Below, in pieces: positions 1 to 9,555 of a stretch of DNA of 64,000 nucleotides (within the stretch, counting starts at the first letter, position 1; the number at the start of each line of letters is the position of its first letter). The notes under the pieces were generated by a model. That model was not told where the DNA came from. It was given only the letters and a program-made list of their open reading frames with translations, and ran no database searches. Origin of the DNA: Adiantum capillus-veneris. Lineage: Eukaryota > Streptophyta > Polypodiopsida > Polypodiales > Pteridaceae. The translations under genes and the position numbers were made by a program. The DNA is taken from positions 54,064,647 to 54,128,646 of the forward strand of contig CM043942.1 of assembly GCA_014529385.2 (NCBI GenBank). Reading direction: 5' to 3'.

Positions 1-515
1 AAACCACCCCAAAGCCAAGTAACTATGGTATTTCCTACTTTAGGTACGGCACTGGCTGAGCTAGTAATTACTATAGCTCCCCAAAAGCTCATTTAACCCC
101 AAGAGAGTACATAGCCTATAAAAACAGTAACAATCATTAATAAAAAGATGACCACTCCGAGACACCAAATGAATTCTCTAGGACTAGTATAGCTTCCATA
201 ATACAGACCACAAAAAATATAAATATGAACTGCAGTAAAAAACATACTGGCCCCATTGGCATACATGTAACGAAGCAACCAGCCTCCCTTTACATCTCTC
301 ATAATGTGTTCTACGCTGTTGAAAGCTAAATTGACATGAGGTGTATAATGCATAGCCAAAAAGACGCCAGTAATAATCTAAATGACTAAACAAGGACCAG
401 CTAACGAACCAAACCCCCACCAATAATTTATATTGCTTAGAATTAGATGATCTATCAAATGCTAGTTAAGTATAGAAAATAAAGGCTATTTAATAACTGA
501 GAGTCGCTTAGCCAT
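1..515 (-). CDS. cob: Cytochrome b, 5' part (copy A, cut by window edge)
   Basis: This is the N-terminal part of apocytochrome b, the membrane subunit of respiratory complex III. The ATG at 515 gives MAKRLSVIK, and reading continues through in-frame TAG codons at positions where plant cob has Gln. The recognisable core runs through [20 protein letters not shown], the haem-binding region, to YVLSWG, and then a TAA where the family has Gln (92-90). It is identical in layout to the complete copy at 12440-13936. Expression would require U-to-C editing of the stops. The gene leaves the window at base 1. nad3 lies 92 bases upstream on the same strand, so the two may be cotranscribed. Confidence 0.93.
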
Positions 516-607
516 GATAGTAATAATAGTTCTTTTGAGTATTCTTGCGTGCGGCCCTAGCATTTATTAAGCATCTGTTTCATTGGAGCTCAACTCTTCA
601 GTGTCGA

Positions 608-991
608 TTACTCCCAATCCAGAGCGCCTTTATTCCATTCGTAAATAAATCCAATGGTCAGAATCCATACAAACACCATCATGAACCAAAATCCAAACCA
701 ACCAATCTTATTCAAGGATACTGCCCAAGGAAACAAAAAAGTCACTTCCAAATCAAAGATAATGAATAGAGGAGAGACCAAATAAAATCATATATCAAAA
801 CGACTTCTGACATCACCGGATAGATCAAAACCGCGTTCGTAAGCTGACAATTTATCTAGATAAGCCGGACCTTTTAAAGCAAATGCAAAAGAGGCACCGA
901 CTAGGATTAGGGAAAGTAGCAAACTGATGCCCAAGTAGAGAGGAATAGGGGTAAATTCAGAAATAGGGATAAAAGCGGGTTCGAAGTTCAT
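608..991 (-). CDS. nad3: NADH dehydrogenase subunit 3 (copy A)
   Basis: nad3 encodes a small hydrophobic subunit of the complex I membrane arm. The frame contains the family motif [21 protein letters not shown], then a TGA at the Arg position, then [30 protein letters not shown] and the usual ending GALDWE followed by TAA (610-608). The TGA is best explained as CGA after U-to-C editing. The ATG at 991 gives 127 residues, about 9 more than the usual 118 or so; the family start normally lies just before SEF, so the true start may be downstream. It lies directly upstream of cob on the same strand. Confidence 0.93.
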
Positions 992-1749
992 GTTTTTTGT
1001 TTGACTTTTCTTTTCGCATTGGGTTTTTCATCTCTTGTATCCATAACCTTTTTCTTTCTGTTTTGCAAATGGCTTTAAGGCTTCCTTTTTGGCTTCTTTC
1101 CTTCCTAGATACAATTAAAATAGTGAACCGAGAAAAGATTCATGAACTATTACTGCTGCAACGACACATCTTTACTTTATAACATTTAGCAAACAGCCTC
1201 GACAGTGTGACGAAATGGGGCCGTGTCTTAGTTGGTTTTTTCAAGTCTAAACTCTATAAAAAAAAGGGCTATAGGCACGCACATATAAGCAATAGCTTTT
1301 TTGTGTTTTGTTTAAAAAAAACAGGACAAACCTATATAATAATGAAACCCGTGAAAAGAAGATGACGACGATAACTTGTGAGTCTCTTTACATATAACTA
1401 TGCTCTTAGCAGCTCTACAATTACGAGCTATTATGGTGTCATTTGATCAAGTTACGAATGGCGAAAGGCAAAGGATTGACATTTATCAAGCGAGGCTCTT
1501 TGAAGAAAGCTTAATAGGAAATACGTGCGGTGCGTAAAGAACGGACGGAATTACGCTTCAATCAGTGCACGATAACTTTTAAAAAAAGGCCAAAGAAGAC
1601 TTGGACCTTTAATAGCCTGGCCATTCATAGAGCGACTAAACCTAGCTCTGATTTACTTAACGGCCTGGCCATCATATCATAGGGAAAGAGCGTCTTGTAA
1701 TTTTCGATTCTGTACTGTACTTCAGCATAATCATCAAGGAAAAGTGTAG
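992..1749. other. Spacer between trnS-GCU and nad3
   Basis: I see no recognisable gene here. The ORF on the plus strand at 997-1182 is short and has no family match I know. The stretch contains one copy of a 90-base dispersed repeat (1400-1490). The same spacer recurs in copy B at 14413-15170. Confidence 0.5.
1400..1490 (+). repeat. Dispersed 90-base repeat, copy 1
   Basis: It begins TATGCTCTTAGCAGCTCTAC and ends GACATTTATCAA. Further copies lie at 14821-14911 and 22294-22386. The third copy lies outside the large direct repeat and differs by several substitutions, so this is an independent dispersed family. It can be translated as an open frame (MLLAALQLRAI...), but I recognise no protein. 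Confidence 0.8.
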
Positions 1750-1834
1750 GAGGAAATGGGATTCGAACCCATGATACAATGTATTGTATGTTGATTTAGC
1801 AAACCAATGCCTTAAGCCGCTCAGCCATACCTCC
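1750..1834 (-). tRNA. trnS-GCU: tRNA-Ser(GCU), copy A
   Basis: On the minus strand the sequence runs GGAGGTATGGCTGAGCGGCT, then an anticodon loop TTGCTAA with anticodon GCU, a long variable arm as expected for tRNA-Ser, a T arm with GGGTTCGAATCCC, and the closing acceptor stem. It is 85 nt long. An identical copy lies in repeat B. It sits between cox1 and nad3. Confidence 0.93.
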
Positions 1835-1915
1835 GGGAAGGGAAGGGATCGGACCTTCCCCCAGCGTTAGTTTGTATTTTCAAGTTCTGTTTTGTACTCA
1901 TTTATATTAAACCAT

Positions 1916-2455
1916 TTAAGTTAAGAAACTTATGAAGGCTAATAATTTCTCGTAAGTGTGAAACAGCGGTATGATGTGTACCAAAAGGTCGTTAGTAACA
2001 GCTACGGTGAATTCTGGACGAACCTGTGGAAGTACAGTCGCAATAATCTGATCTAAATCCTGATCGGGAATAGCAATTCCCATGTCTATTACTGTACGGT
2101 GTGTAATGTTAATGAATTTTAAGAAACAATTCGAACTTTGCTCTTCCAAAGTTTTAGATACTATTAAGTATTGTGCTTTAGCAAATACATCCAAGTTAGG
2201 GCGAATACTGCTAAATATTGACCCTAATAACGAGTTCAACTGTTCGGGATACAGTTGTTGGATGAAATCATAAGTATCTTCAGGCCTTAATAGCCGCCCT
2301 TGTTGAAAGGTCTCAATGACGGTTTTGAGCTCTTCGCAATGATCGAATGCATATCTCCAAGGAGATTCTGCATGAAGTCGATTGATCACTGGACGATACA
2401 AATCGACTACACCGAGATCGACATTCCCGACTGGCAAAGGCATCAACAAAACCAC
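1916..2455 (-). CDS. Unassigned ORF fused in frame to the cox1 3' end (copy A)
   Basis: About 180 codons without a stop follow the conserved cox1 ending ([17 protein letters not shown]) in the same frame. The sequence starts [20 protein letters not shown] and ends LLAFISFLT before a stop at 1916. I recognise no family. It is mostly soluble-looking with a hydrophobic C-terminus. In copy A a run of 6 G keeps cox1 and this ORF in one frame; in copy B the run has 5 G and the frames separate. It could be a C-terminal COX1 extension, a separate downstream gene, or a chance open frame. Confidence 0.5.
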   Translation of the reverse strand: MVLLMPLPVGNVDLGVVDLYRPVINRLHAESPWRYAFDHCEELKTVIETFQQGRLLRPEDTYDFIQQLYPEQLNSLLGSIFSSIRPNLDVFAKAQYLIVSKTLEEQSSNCFLKFINITHRTVIDMGIAIPDQDLDQIIATVLPQVRPEFTVAVTNDLLVHIIPLFHTYEKLLAFISFLT

Positions 2456-4603
2456 GGGGGGATCTCTCGAAACGGTTGTGGTTTCCTTGATAGCTGAAAG
2501 TTCTCCGAAAGTATGAAAAGCTGGAGGACTGTAGACCATCCATTCAAATATGGTTGAATTCTATTCACCAGCCCGAGGACTTGGAGCACACCTGTTCCCA
2601 TCGCTCAAAGTTTTAAAAACTACTATAAAAAAACAAGGGATCCCCAATACGAAAACATAAAAGCCGAAACTACTTAAAGCATTCCATCCAACGTAAGCAT
2701 CTGGATAATCAGGGATGCGACATGGCATACCCGAAGGACCTAGGAAATGCATGAGAGAGAAAGTCGGATTCGCTCCAAAGAAAGTAATCCAAAGATAAAT
2801 TTAACCAAAGTCTCTAGGTATTAAAGACCAGGCATTTTACCTATCCAATAATAGAACCCTACAAATAAGGCAAAAACAGCTCCCATAAAAGATGCATAAT
2901 AAAAATATGCAACCACGTAGTAAGTATCGTATAAAGCAACGTCTATCCCGGAATTAGCCAAAACTATACCAGTAAGTCCTCCTATAGTAAACAGAGAAAT
3001 AAACCCTACTGCAAATGACATGAGTGTTTTGTATTATATCGAGCCTCCCCACATGATAACAATCCGACTAGGAACCTTGATTCCAGTAAGCACGGCGATA
3101 GTCATGATGGCCGCCGTAAAGTAGGCACGTGTATCCACGTCTAAGCCTACAGTAAACGTATAATAAGCCCAAGCAGTAAATCCGAGAACTCCAATACTAA
3201 TCATGGCATACACCATGCCTAAATAACCAAAAACAGGTTTTCTGAAGAAAGTAGAAACAATGTAGCTAATGATACCAAATCCTGATAGAATGGGGATATG
3301 AACCTCTAGATAACCAGGGAGCCAAGGAGGATGCTAGTATGAGATAGGGTCCCCTCCTCCAGCAGGGTCAAAAAAAGTGATATTAGAGTTTCAATCGGTT
3401 GATGACATGGTAGTTGCACCTGCCGGCACGAGAAGGAATGGTAAAAGTAGGAATGCTGTCACTAAAACAAACCAAACAAATAAAAGTAATCTATACATGG
3501 TCATTCCAGGCCCACGCGTGTTAAGGATAATGGTTATAAAATTAATGAAGCCTAAAATAGAGAAAACACCTAATAGGTAGGGACTGAAAATGGCTAAATC
3601 AACAGCTCCTCCAGAATAACTGGTTATACTACTCAAAGGGGGATAGCACATGTGTTAAATAGCCTCAGCAGCGTTATGTTCACTCAATACTATACGCCAT
3701 ATGTTTCCGTATGGATTAGACTGTACCTTTATCATCACCCTGTCACAAAGCTTTTCCCTTGCTCTGGAGAATCCAATCTCTCAGTTCAAACTTTTCCCAA
3801 TTATTCTTATAGCAGATGGCTTAGCTAGCATCCTTCGATTTAATACACTTCCATGATCTTATGCGCATCGACAAACCCTACATCAAGCATCTTCCTGACG
3901 TAACGTAGTAAACCATGGATCGTACTTGCTTTAGGCAATAAGGATACTTAAGCCGTACTTGCGTCTTAGAGCATGATGCCAAAACAGCTATCTTTATCTG
4001 TCATACCTACGAGCCATCCGCGGAGTGATAGATATTCCGCATTGAGTCTCTGATGGGAGGCAAATCCCCCCAAGCAGGTTGTCCTTTCGTGGTAAAGATT
4101 TATACAGTAGTTTGGATTTTCAAGGTCTGCGGCCCGGCTTGGCTTCTTTCTTTGTAGCGAGGACGTTCCCGCATCGAGCGGAATTACTGTTCCCCACGTC
4201 TCCACAGGGCACGGCCTTTTTTTTTAACCGTCCACCCAGTGCCACTGCCCACCTCTACTAGAGCTAAGCTTAATAGAAGCAACAACGAAGGTGGCGACAA
4301 CCGAAATAAGATATTATTTAATCATGGAAATGCCATGTCGGGTGCACCTGTAAGAATCAGAACAAACCGGTTACCAAATCCACCTATCATCGCCAGCGTA
4401 ACCGGAAGGGATGTCATTAAAAAAGCGTAAGCAATTATTAACACATTATAAGGTTAATGATTTCCACTAAGAATTTAGTGGCCAGGTTATGTTGATTCCA
4501 TACAGATTGATACCAAAAGGCATGTGCCCATTACTCCAGCCGTAGCACCAAAGATTAAGTATAGAGTCCCTATATCTTTGTGGTTCGTGAAAAAGAGCCA
4601 TCT
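2455..4603 (-). CDS. cox1: Cytochrome c oxidase subunit 1 (copy A, split by an intron)
   Basis: COX1 is the catalytic, haem-copper subunit of respiratory complex IV. Exon 1 (4603-4227) starts at [20 protein letters not shown] and ends at GSGTGWTV. Exon 2 (3646 downward) begins [18 protein letters not shown] and continues through [25 protein letters not shown] and [17 protein letters not shown] to [17 protein letters not shown] and [10 protein letters not shown]. About ten in-frame TAA, TAG or TGA codons fall where the family has Gln or Arg, which implies U-to-C editing. Copy A has one G fewer than copy B near 2803, which breaks its frame there; copy B is intact at that site. No ordinary ATG precedes RWL; see the N-terminal extension entry. 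Confidence 0.93.
3647..4226 (-). other. Probable group I intron in cox1 (copy A)
   Basis: This 580-base insertion separates TGGACGGT from CTATCCC, rejoining GWTV-YPP in frame. The upstream exon ends in T and the intron ends in G, the group I rule. A stretch AAGGTACAGTCTAATCC near its 3' end resembles the conserved S element. I see no domain V as in a group II intron. The minus-strand ORF at 3966-4205 inside it has no LAGLIDADG motif that I can see. The copy in repeat B is at 17068-17648. Confidence 0.6.
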
Positions 4604-4933
4604 TTACACTAAAAAGTTTATACGTTTTCTGTAAATGACTGCTAGAATGATCAAGGCCAAGGCGATCATGTAAATTACAGTAAAGTTTAAGAATTCGAAA
4701 GGTGAAGCAAGGTTGACTATCTCTGCTGTCTCTGCAGCCTGCGGCGGCACCGCGGATGTACTTGACGGCGCCGTCTCTTTAACCCAGTGTGATAAAGTAA
4801 GTTCGGTTTCAAATGGGCGAATTTCTGCTGGCGGTAGGTTAATGGGGGGAACCTCATTAATTGGGCCAGGGGTTGGAGCCTGCGGGGAGTTTGTTGGGGG
4901 CTTTTTAAAATTAAAACAACAACCTAAATTCAT
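4604..4933 (-). CDS. In-frame N-terminal extension ORF before cox1 (copy A)
   Basis: This 109-codon frame starts MNLGCCFNFKKPPTNSPQAP and ends RKRINFLV, then TAA, then directly [10 protein letters not shown] of cox1 in the same frame. If the TAA is edited to CAA, as elsewhere in this gene, COX1 would gain about 110 residues: a short Cys-containing start, a Pro-rich stretch (about residues 11-40), and one membrane segment (FTVIYMIALALIILAVI). Alternatively it is a separate ORF and cox1 starts at a non-ATG codon such as ATA or GTG just before RWL. The same arrangement is kept in copy B. Confidence 0.5.
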   Translation of the reverse strand: MNLGCCFNFKKPPTNSPQAPTPGPINEVPPINLPPAEIRPFETELTLSHWVKETAPSSTSAVPPQAAETAEIVNLASPFEFLNFTVIYMIALALIILAVIYRKRINFLV

Positions 4934-5120
4934 TGTTACTTTAAAACTTTGTTTTGCGGTTATTAATACTAATATTCATGGCTGTTCTTTGTGTTTTATG
5001 ATTAAACAACGGCGAAAACAAAAATGCCAACACCCTCCGTCAACACTACTCCTGTACTTCCGTCTACACTTTCCGTAGAGTTCTATGGGTCGATAGGACC
5101 CTACGTAAACCACCGCGAAA

Positions 5121-5303
5121 TCATATATTATAATGCAAAAAAAGAGGGAAAACAAAAAAAACAAATAAAATCACTATCACTAAAAAGTGAAAGAAAGCTA
5201 GGATGGTGAAAACCAGTGAAAGGGCATGAAAGGTAATTGAGCTCTCCGGTGCTATCGCTTCTGCGGCTGTCTTACGAACCAATCGGATAGATTGGTTATC
5301 CAC
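5121..5303 (-). CDS. Small hydrophobic ORF upstream of cox1 (copy A)
   Basis: The 60-codon frame starts MDNQSIRLVRKTAAEAIAPE and has one long hydrophobic segment. In copy B (18398-18727) one-base changes in A-rich tracts extend it to 109 codons. I recognise no family. The different lengths of the two copies make the true reading uncertain. Confidence 0.25.
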   Translation of the reverse strand: MDNQSIRLVRKTAAEAIAPESSITFHALSLVFTILAFFHFLVIVILFVFFVFPLFLHYNI

Positions 5304-5400
5304 CTCAACTCAAAAAACCCGTACATCTTAAATATGCCAATTATGCTACTTTTTTGTGAGTTAGGATAAGGTTAAATCTTTAACCGTTCCATTCCAAGGA

Positions 5401-5892
5401 TTAGTTAAAACGTTGATTTTGCTTACCTTTTCTTACAAGCGTCATTTTGTAATTAATAATAATTATTAAAAAAAAAAAAAGTAAAAAAAAAAGACCGGTT
5501 CGTAAAAAAGAGCCATCTTTATAACTTACGTTTGTATGTCTAAAGGAAATGACTGTGAAAATGACAATAACAAAACTATTATCACAACAGAAATGTAAGT
5601 AAACAAATAATTCAAGAAAAAAAAGAATGGGAAGGGAAAGCAATTTGAATTCCTCCATTACCTGCGACAGCAACGGGACGGGTTGATCGGCAACAATCTT
5701 GCTTGCGACCTGTAAATTAGCGTTATAACAAAACGATAAACAGCAACGGCCTATTATGGCTTCGACTCTTTTTATTGTCATTTTTCTTCTTAAGGCTTTG
5801 AGCATGGTTGTTGGCTTAGTTTTTGTATGTTTTGTTTTGTTTATTACAACATGGGTTACATAGAATAGAATGCAGGGTAGTTTGGGAACCAC
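5401..5892 (-). CDS. Hypothetical membrane ORF at the repeat boundary
   Basis: This 163-codon frame runs across the right end of repeat copy A. It contains two or three hydrophobic segments (LLSLPILFFLELFVYLHFC, FVIVIFTVISF, FFLLFFFLIIIINY). Only its last part (5401-5467) is shared with copy B. I recognise no family, and the A/T-rich end could give a chance reading frame. Confidence 0.2.
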   Translation of the reverse strand: MVPKLPCILFYVTHVVINKTKHTKTKPTTMLKALRRKMTIKRVEAIIGRCCLSFCYNANLQVASKIVADQPVPLLSQVMEEFKLLSLPILFFLELFVYLHFCCDNSFVIVIFTVISFRHTNVSYKDGSFLRTGLFFLLFFFLIIIINYKMTLVRKGKQNQRFN

Positions 5893-5965
5893 ATCTATAG
5901 TATAAAAAACTTATCTTGTGTCTTGACCCAGATCTACTGGTCTGGGGCTAAGGCCCTAAATTGGT
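5877..5965. repeat. Inverted dispersed repeat, left copy
   Basis: The stretch containing AACCACATCTATAGTATAAA followed by CTTGACCCAGATC recurs in reverse complement at 19016-19096 with moderate divergence. Both lie a few hundred bases beyond the right ends of the large direct repeats, in opposite orientation. The bases 5966-6470 between here and the next repeat hold no recognisable gene. Confidence 0.6.
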
Positions 5966-6475
5966 TAAGAAACTCTACCAAATGTTTTGGTTATCCAACG
6001 ACACCCAACGTAAAATGGTAGGGTAGGTAGGCTTTTGTTGTCTTTGCCTACAGCTTGCTTTTTTTTGCTAGCTAACCGCTTTACTTAGGCATGAGCTTTT
6101 TTGCGTGCTAGCATAACTATGCTATAGAAACACCCTTATAAAAAATGCGCTAAAAAAAAGGGAAAACTTCATTTGTAAGAGACAAGACGCGTCATCTCCT
6201 GGGTAGGTAAGATAACAGCCTTTTTAGTTAGGTGCTGCGTTAGCTCTTGCCTAAAAGATCTTAAAAAGGTGCTTATTCTACCATGTCTCAGTTGGTTGGG
6301 ATATATGGTTTCAGCTCTGGGCATTAGTGCTTATTGATCTATCCTATTCCACCTTATTAACACACGCCTATTTTAAAGCTTTGTTGTTTGTTTTGTTTTT
6401 AAGTTTCTTTTTTAATAAATGTATTTTTAAACAATTATAAGGTTTTAAAACACTTAAATTGGGGTTAAAAGTATA

Positions 6476-6559
6476 GTTAGAGTAATACGTTTTAGTAAGA
6501 TGCAAGGAATAGCTATGGTTAGAGTAATACGTTTTAGTAAGATGCAGGGAATAGCTATA
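6476..6559. repeat. Two tandem copies of a 42-base unit
   Basis: The unit GTTAGAGTAATACGTTTTAG, continuing AAGATGCARGGAATAGCTAT, occurs twice with a 42-base period and one or two differences. Confidence 0.85.
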
Positions 6560-6704
6560 GATTTGTGTTGGAGGGGTAAATGGGCCGTAAATCAATACGA
6601 TCGTAATAGTAATTGCAGCGTTTAAACTGCATAATATAAGAAGCTTTTGGGATAAAAGAAGAGTAAATCATGGTTAATAGTAATTATTTTATAAGTTTCA
6701 CTGT

Positions 6705-6896
6705 TTATTCTCTAGTAGAAAGAGCAACAAGCCATTTATTCTCTAGCTGAATGAGATATCTGGCAATTTATTCTCTAACCGAATGAGATATCTGGCAATT
6801 TATTCTCTAACCGAATGAGATATCAGGCAATAAAGTCTCTAGCCGAATGAGATATCAGGCAATAAAGTCTCTAGCCGAATGAGATACGACCATGTT
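6705..6896. repeat. 32-base tandem repeat, six copies
   Basis: The unit reads approximately CTCTAACCGAATGAGATATC, continuing TGGCAATTTATT. Units start near 6709, 6741, 6773, 6805, 6837 and 6869, an exact 32-base period. A further partial unit lies at about 6961. The period is not a multiple of three, so the array is not protein-coding. Confidence 0.9.
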
Positions 6897-6948
6897 TCAC
6901 ATTTAAATTAAGTAGCCGTAAAAAGTTAAATTAAGAGTGATGTGGTTG

Positions 6949-7281
6949 TCAAGCTAGAAAATCTCTAGCGAATGAGATGTCATGCCACAGAAAGCCCAGG
7001 CAGAGAAAGGGTGAAGCCGTCAAAACATGAAAATGTTTTATTCCCATTAAGAGGAACATAAGTGCTATAGTGCTTTTAAACGAAGAACTTGAAGCAAAAC
7101 TCCATTGCCTTGCGTCTTCTCGAGCCAAAAACAATCCAACCTCCTGATGTGATGAAACAGCTGCTTTTGCTTCTTTTTCAGGAATAGAAGAGAAAGAGAA
7201 GGAAAGAAAGGCAAAAAACAAAGGCAAGATGGTAGAGGAGATCCAGAATTGGCCTAAAGCCGAACCCCAGAGGGGAAGCAA
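6949..7281 (-). CDS. Hypothetical membrane protein ORF
   Basis: The 110-codon frame starts MLPLWGSALGQFWISSTILP. It has an N-terminal hydrophobic segment and a second one near the C-terminus (TIALMFLLMGIKHFHV). I recognise no family. The composition is compatible with a small mitochondrial membrane protein, but a chance frame is possible. Confidence 0.25.
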   Translation of the reverse strand: MLPLWGSALGQFWISSTILPLFFAFLSFSFSSIPEKEAKAAVSSHQEVGLFLAREDARQWSFASSSSFKSTIALMFLLMGIKHFHVLTASPFLCLGFLWHDISFARDFLA

Positions 7282-7689
7282 TACTGTCCGGTCCTTACAG
7301 ACGGTGTTGGCATAGAGCAGTTAAGTTAAAGCTTTAGTTCCTAGGTGCATAAGTATATAAATAAACGTATGAGTTATTATACTTGCATTAACCTCGGTGT
7401 CTGCAACAAATACTCCAATCATAATAGATTAATTTGGCTTATAGAGGGATAAGCTAGCATACGTTTCATGTTTGCTTATTTGAGTAACGGCAATTTTGTT
7501 TTTTAATATTATGTTAGAAAGTGGCCAATAATCCTACTACCATATGCCACTTGTTAGGGAAATGTAGGAAAATTAAGCCAAAGAAACTTAAGGAGCTGCT
7601 TACTTTAGAAGTAACAAAAAAAAAAGCAACGACTGGTGTAGGAGAGTCAGAGTCGAAAAGGAGATTTTCGATCTTTCCGCTCATTTAGA

Positions 7690-7727
7690 ACCGTGCATGA
7701 AATTAAACTTTACACGGTGTTTTAGTT
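7690..7727 (-). other. Possible group II intron domain V remnant
   Basis: On the minus strand ACACCGTGTAAAG pairs with ATGCACGGTTCT across a small loop, like the 3' part of domain V. The 5' AGC triad is not intact and I could not find an adjoining exon, so this is weak. The bases 7282-7733 otherwise hold nothing I recognise. Confidence 0.2.
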
Positions 7728-7733
7728 ATTTTC

Positions 7734-7805
7734 TCCGGATGCAAGACTCGAACTTGCGACCCATGGATTAACAGTCCACTGCTCTACCGACTGAGCTAAT
7801 CCGAA
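7734..7805 (-). tRNA. trnN-GUU: tRNA-Asn(GUU)
   Basis: On the minus strand TTCGGAT pairs with ATCCGGA as a 7-bp acceptor stem with one G-U pair. The D arm is GCTCAGTCGGTAGAGC, the anticodon loop reads CTGTTAA with anticodon GUU, and the T arm contains AAGTTCGAGTCTT. The length is 72 nt with normal bacterial-type features. Confidence 0.93.
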
Positions 7806-8095
7806 ACAAGAATGGGGACCCCGCTACGTAGTTATTATAAAACATTACTAAGCCATTGTTGAAATTTTGGCTATTGTATTGGCAAAATTGTTGTTTCAGT
7901 ATTAATGGTTGACATGAAGCAAATGAGGCTAAGGAATCTTGGCGATAGTTACCTAGATAACATTCATTTATGTATACTACTATAATGCCATCGTGATATG
8001 CTCAAGCCAGAGTTGTTCTTTTTTGTTTAATTACTACATAGAATCTGTAATCTATTTCATTGCTAATTAATAGCAATAATAATGCAATAACATTT

Positions 8096-8168
8096 GGGTG
8101 CATAGCTCAGTTGGTAGAGCATTGGGCTTTTAATCTAATGGTCGCAGGTTCAAGTCCTGCTACACCCA
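8096..8168 (+). tRNA. trnK-UUU: tRNA-Lys(UUU)
   Basis: GGGTGCATAGCTCAGTTGGT begins the gene. The anticodon loop CTTTTAA carries UUU, the T arm has GCAGGTTCAAGTCCTGC, and the 3' end TACACCC pairs with the 5' end. It is 73 nt long and no intron interrupts it, unlike the plastid trnK gene, so it is mitochondrial in type. Confidence 0.94.
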
Positions 8169-9555
8169 GACTTGAGACTTATAGTAATGTAATGATTATG
8201 TTTGTTTGTGTGCAAAAAAGATCACTCCGCTTCGGCCTGGTTGTGTTAAAGGGGCCATCTATAGTGGCTAGGTTGTGCAGTTAAATTGCCCCTTGCATCC
8301 ACTTGTAGCCTTAACATCATCCATTTGAAAGCGCGCTTGCTAAACTGCCGCCGACCGGAGGGGAAAGCTGGCTTGCTTGCTTTCCTTAGTGATAGATAGA
8401 GAAATCATTGGGCCTGACCTCGTAGTCGTAGTGCTATTGTTGGTTCCCCTTCTGCGCCATACCGAGCCAATCACAACGCGTTGTAATGGTATAGTGGAAT
8501 AATCTTTAAAATGCAAGGCAAAATCATAAACTTTGAAAAACGACAGAAAAAAGAAAAAACACCCAATCCTTGGGCTGTGCTTGAGGGTTCGAAAAGGAAG
8601 TATTTCCCTCTGGAACTGGCGTATCGTAAACTGGAGGGACTTTTTGTAAAGGGAACTGCACTAGTTTTTATGCCATCATACTTGTCTTTACCTGGTTCTT
8701 TAGATTTAAGCAAGTCACCTATTCTTAGTTGTGCGGGCATCCGGGTTTTTAATTGCAGTTTTATATGAAATTCACTTTTTATGCCCAAACTATACCATTC
8801 TTTCTCTAAGGCGTGACCCTTCGAGCTTGAATGGACCCAATTGGCCTCTAGATCCTTATTGATTCAATCTACGACCCTTTCTTTTTTTGATTTGGGATTA
8901 TTGTCTTTATTTCATAGTAAAGACTTAAATTATAAGTTTATGGTTAAACTTTTCACGCAAGCGAAGCAAAATGAACTTTAAAGCGAATAGATTAAATAAA
9001 GGATGGCGTTGTCGAAAGGTAAGACAAAGATTCTTGCCGTTCTTTTTTGACAATTTCTTTTCGCTACTTCGAAATTAACCGAAAGGGCAAAGCCCTTCTC
9101 TACCTGGCTACAATGACTCGCTTTTCCCTGAGTGCATTGCTGGCTTGTTCAAAGGTAAGCTAGAGCAGAGCGATCTTGAAGGCCCACAGTCCTTGCCTAT
9201 TAGCGTAATATGGGTAAGGTTACCGGATCATTGATTGTCTAGCCTTTGCATCGTTTCATTTCGTAGCCAAAGCGGCCTAGGATTATTGATTGCAGGGCCT
9301 GGCGCGAATGGGCAAAAAAGCGGGCTCTATCCGCGAGTCGGCGCTCACTAACGAGGCCTTGTGCTCAACAGGGCCACTGGGCTGTGGGGCAAGGGACGAC
9401 CCAACCAAGCGTAAGGTTACGGACCGAAGTAAACTTGTTAGCCGGCTCCCGTTGTGCCTGGCCCTGTACTACACATCCTTTTCGTTTCTGCATACATTGT
9501 CACCTATCCTGTTCGCGGCTTCGATGAACCGCAGATTCAATCCACAGCAGCCATT
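8169..9555. other. Region without a recognised gene
   Basis: Two overlapping frames at 8471-8788 (minus, 105 codons, MGIKSEFHIKLQ...) and 8511-8768 (plus) are readable, but neither has a family I know; a plus frame at 9290-9583 is likewise unassigned. GC-rich stretches at 9280-9430 look different from their surroundings. Confidence 0.35.

Larger units (their letters stand above)
1..5467. repeat. Copy A of large direct repeat (mitochondrial-like)
   Basis: This block recurs at 13422-18890 with an offset of 13421-13424. The copies are nearly identical; the differences I could find are mostly one-base indels, several in homopolymers (for example 6 G against 5 G at about 2456, and one C fewer at about 2803). 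Copy A is cut by the window start, so the true repeat is longer. It contains cob (5' part), nad3, trnS-GCU and cox1. Similarity ends in an A-rich tract near 5467 (copy A) and 18890 (copy B), after which the flanks differ. Recombining repeats are typical of plant mitochondrial DNA; an assembly duplication or a duplicated nuclear insertion are alternatives. Confidence 0.95.

Noticed and set aside
6705-6896. CRISPR array
   Set aside because: The 32-base units are directly adjacent with no spacers, and the surroundings are plant mitochondrial.
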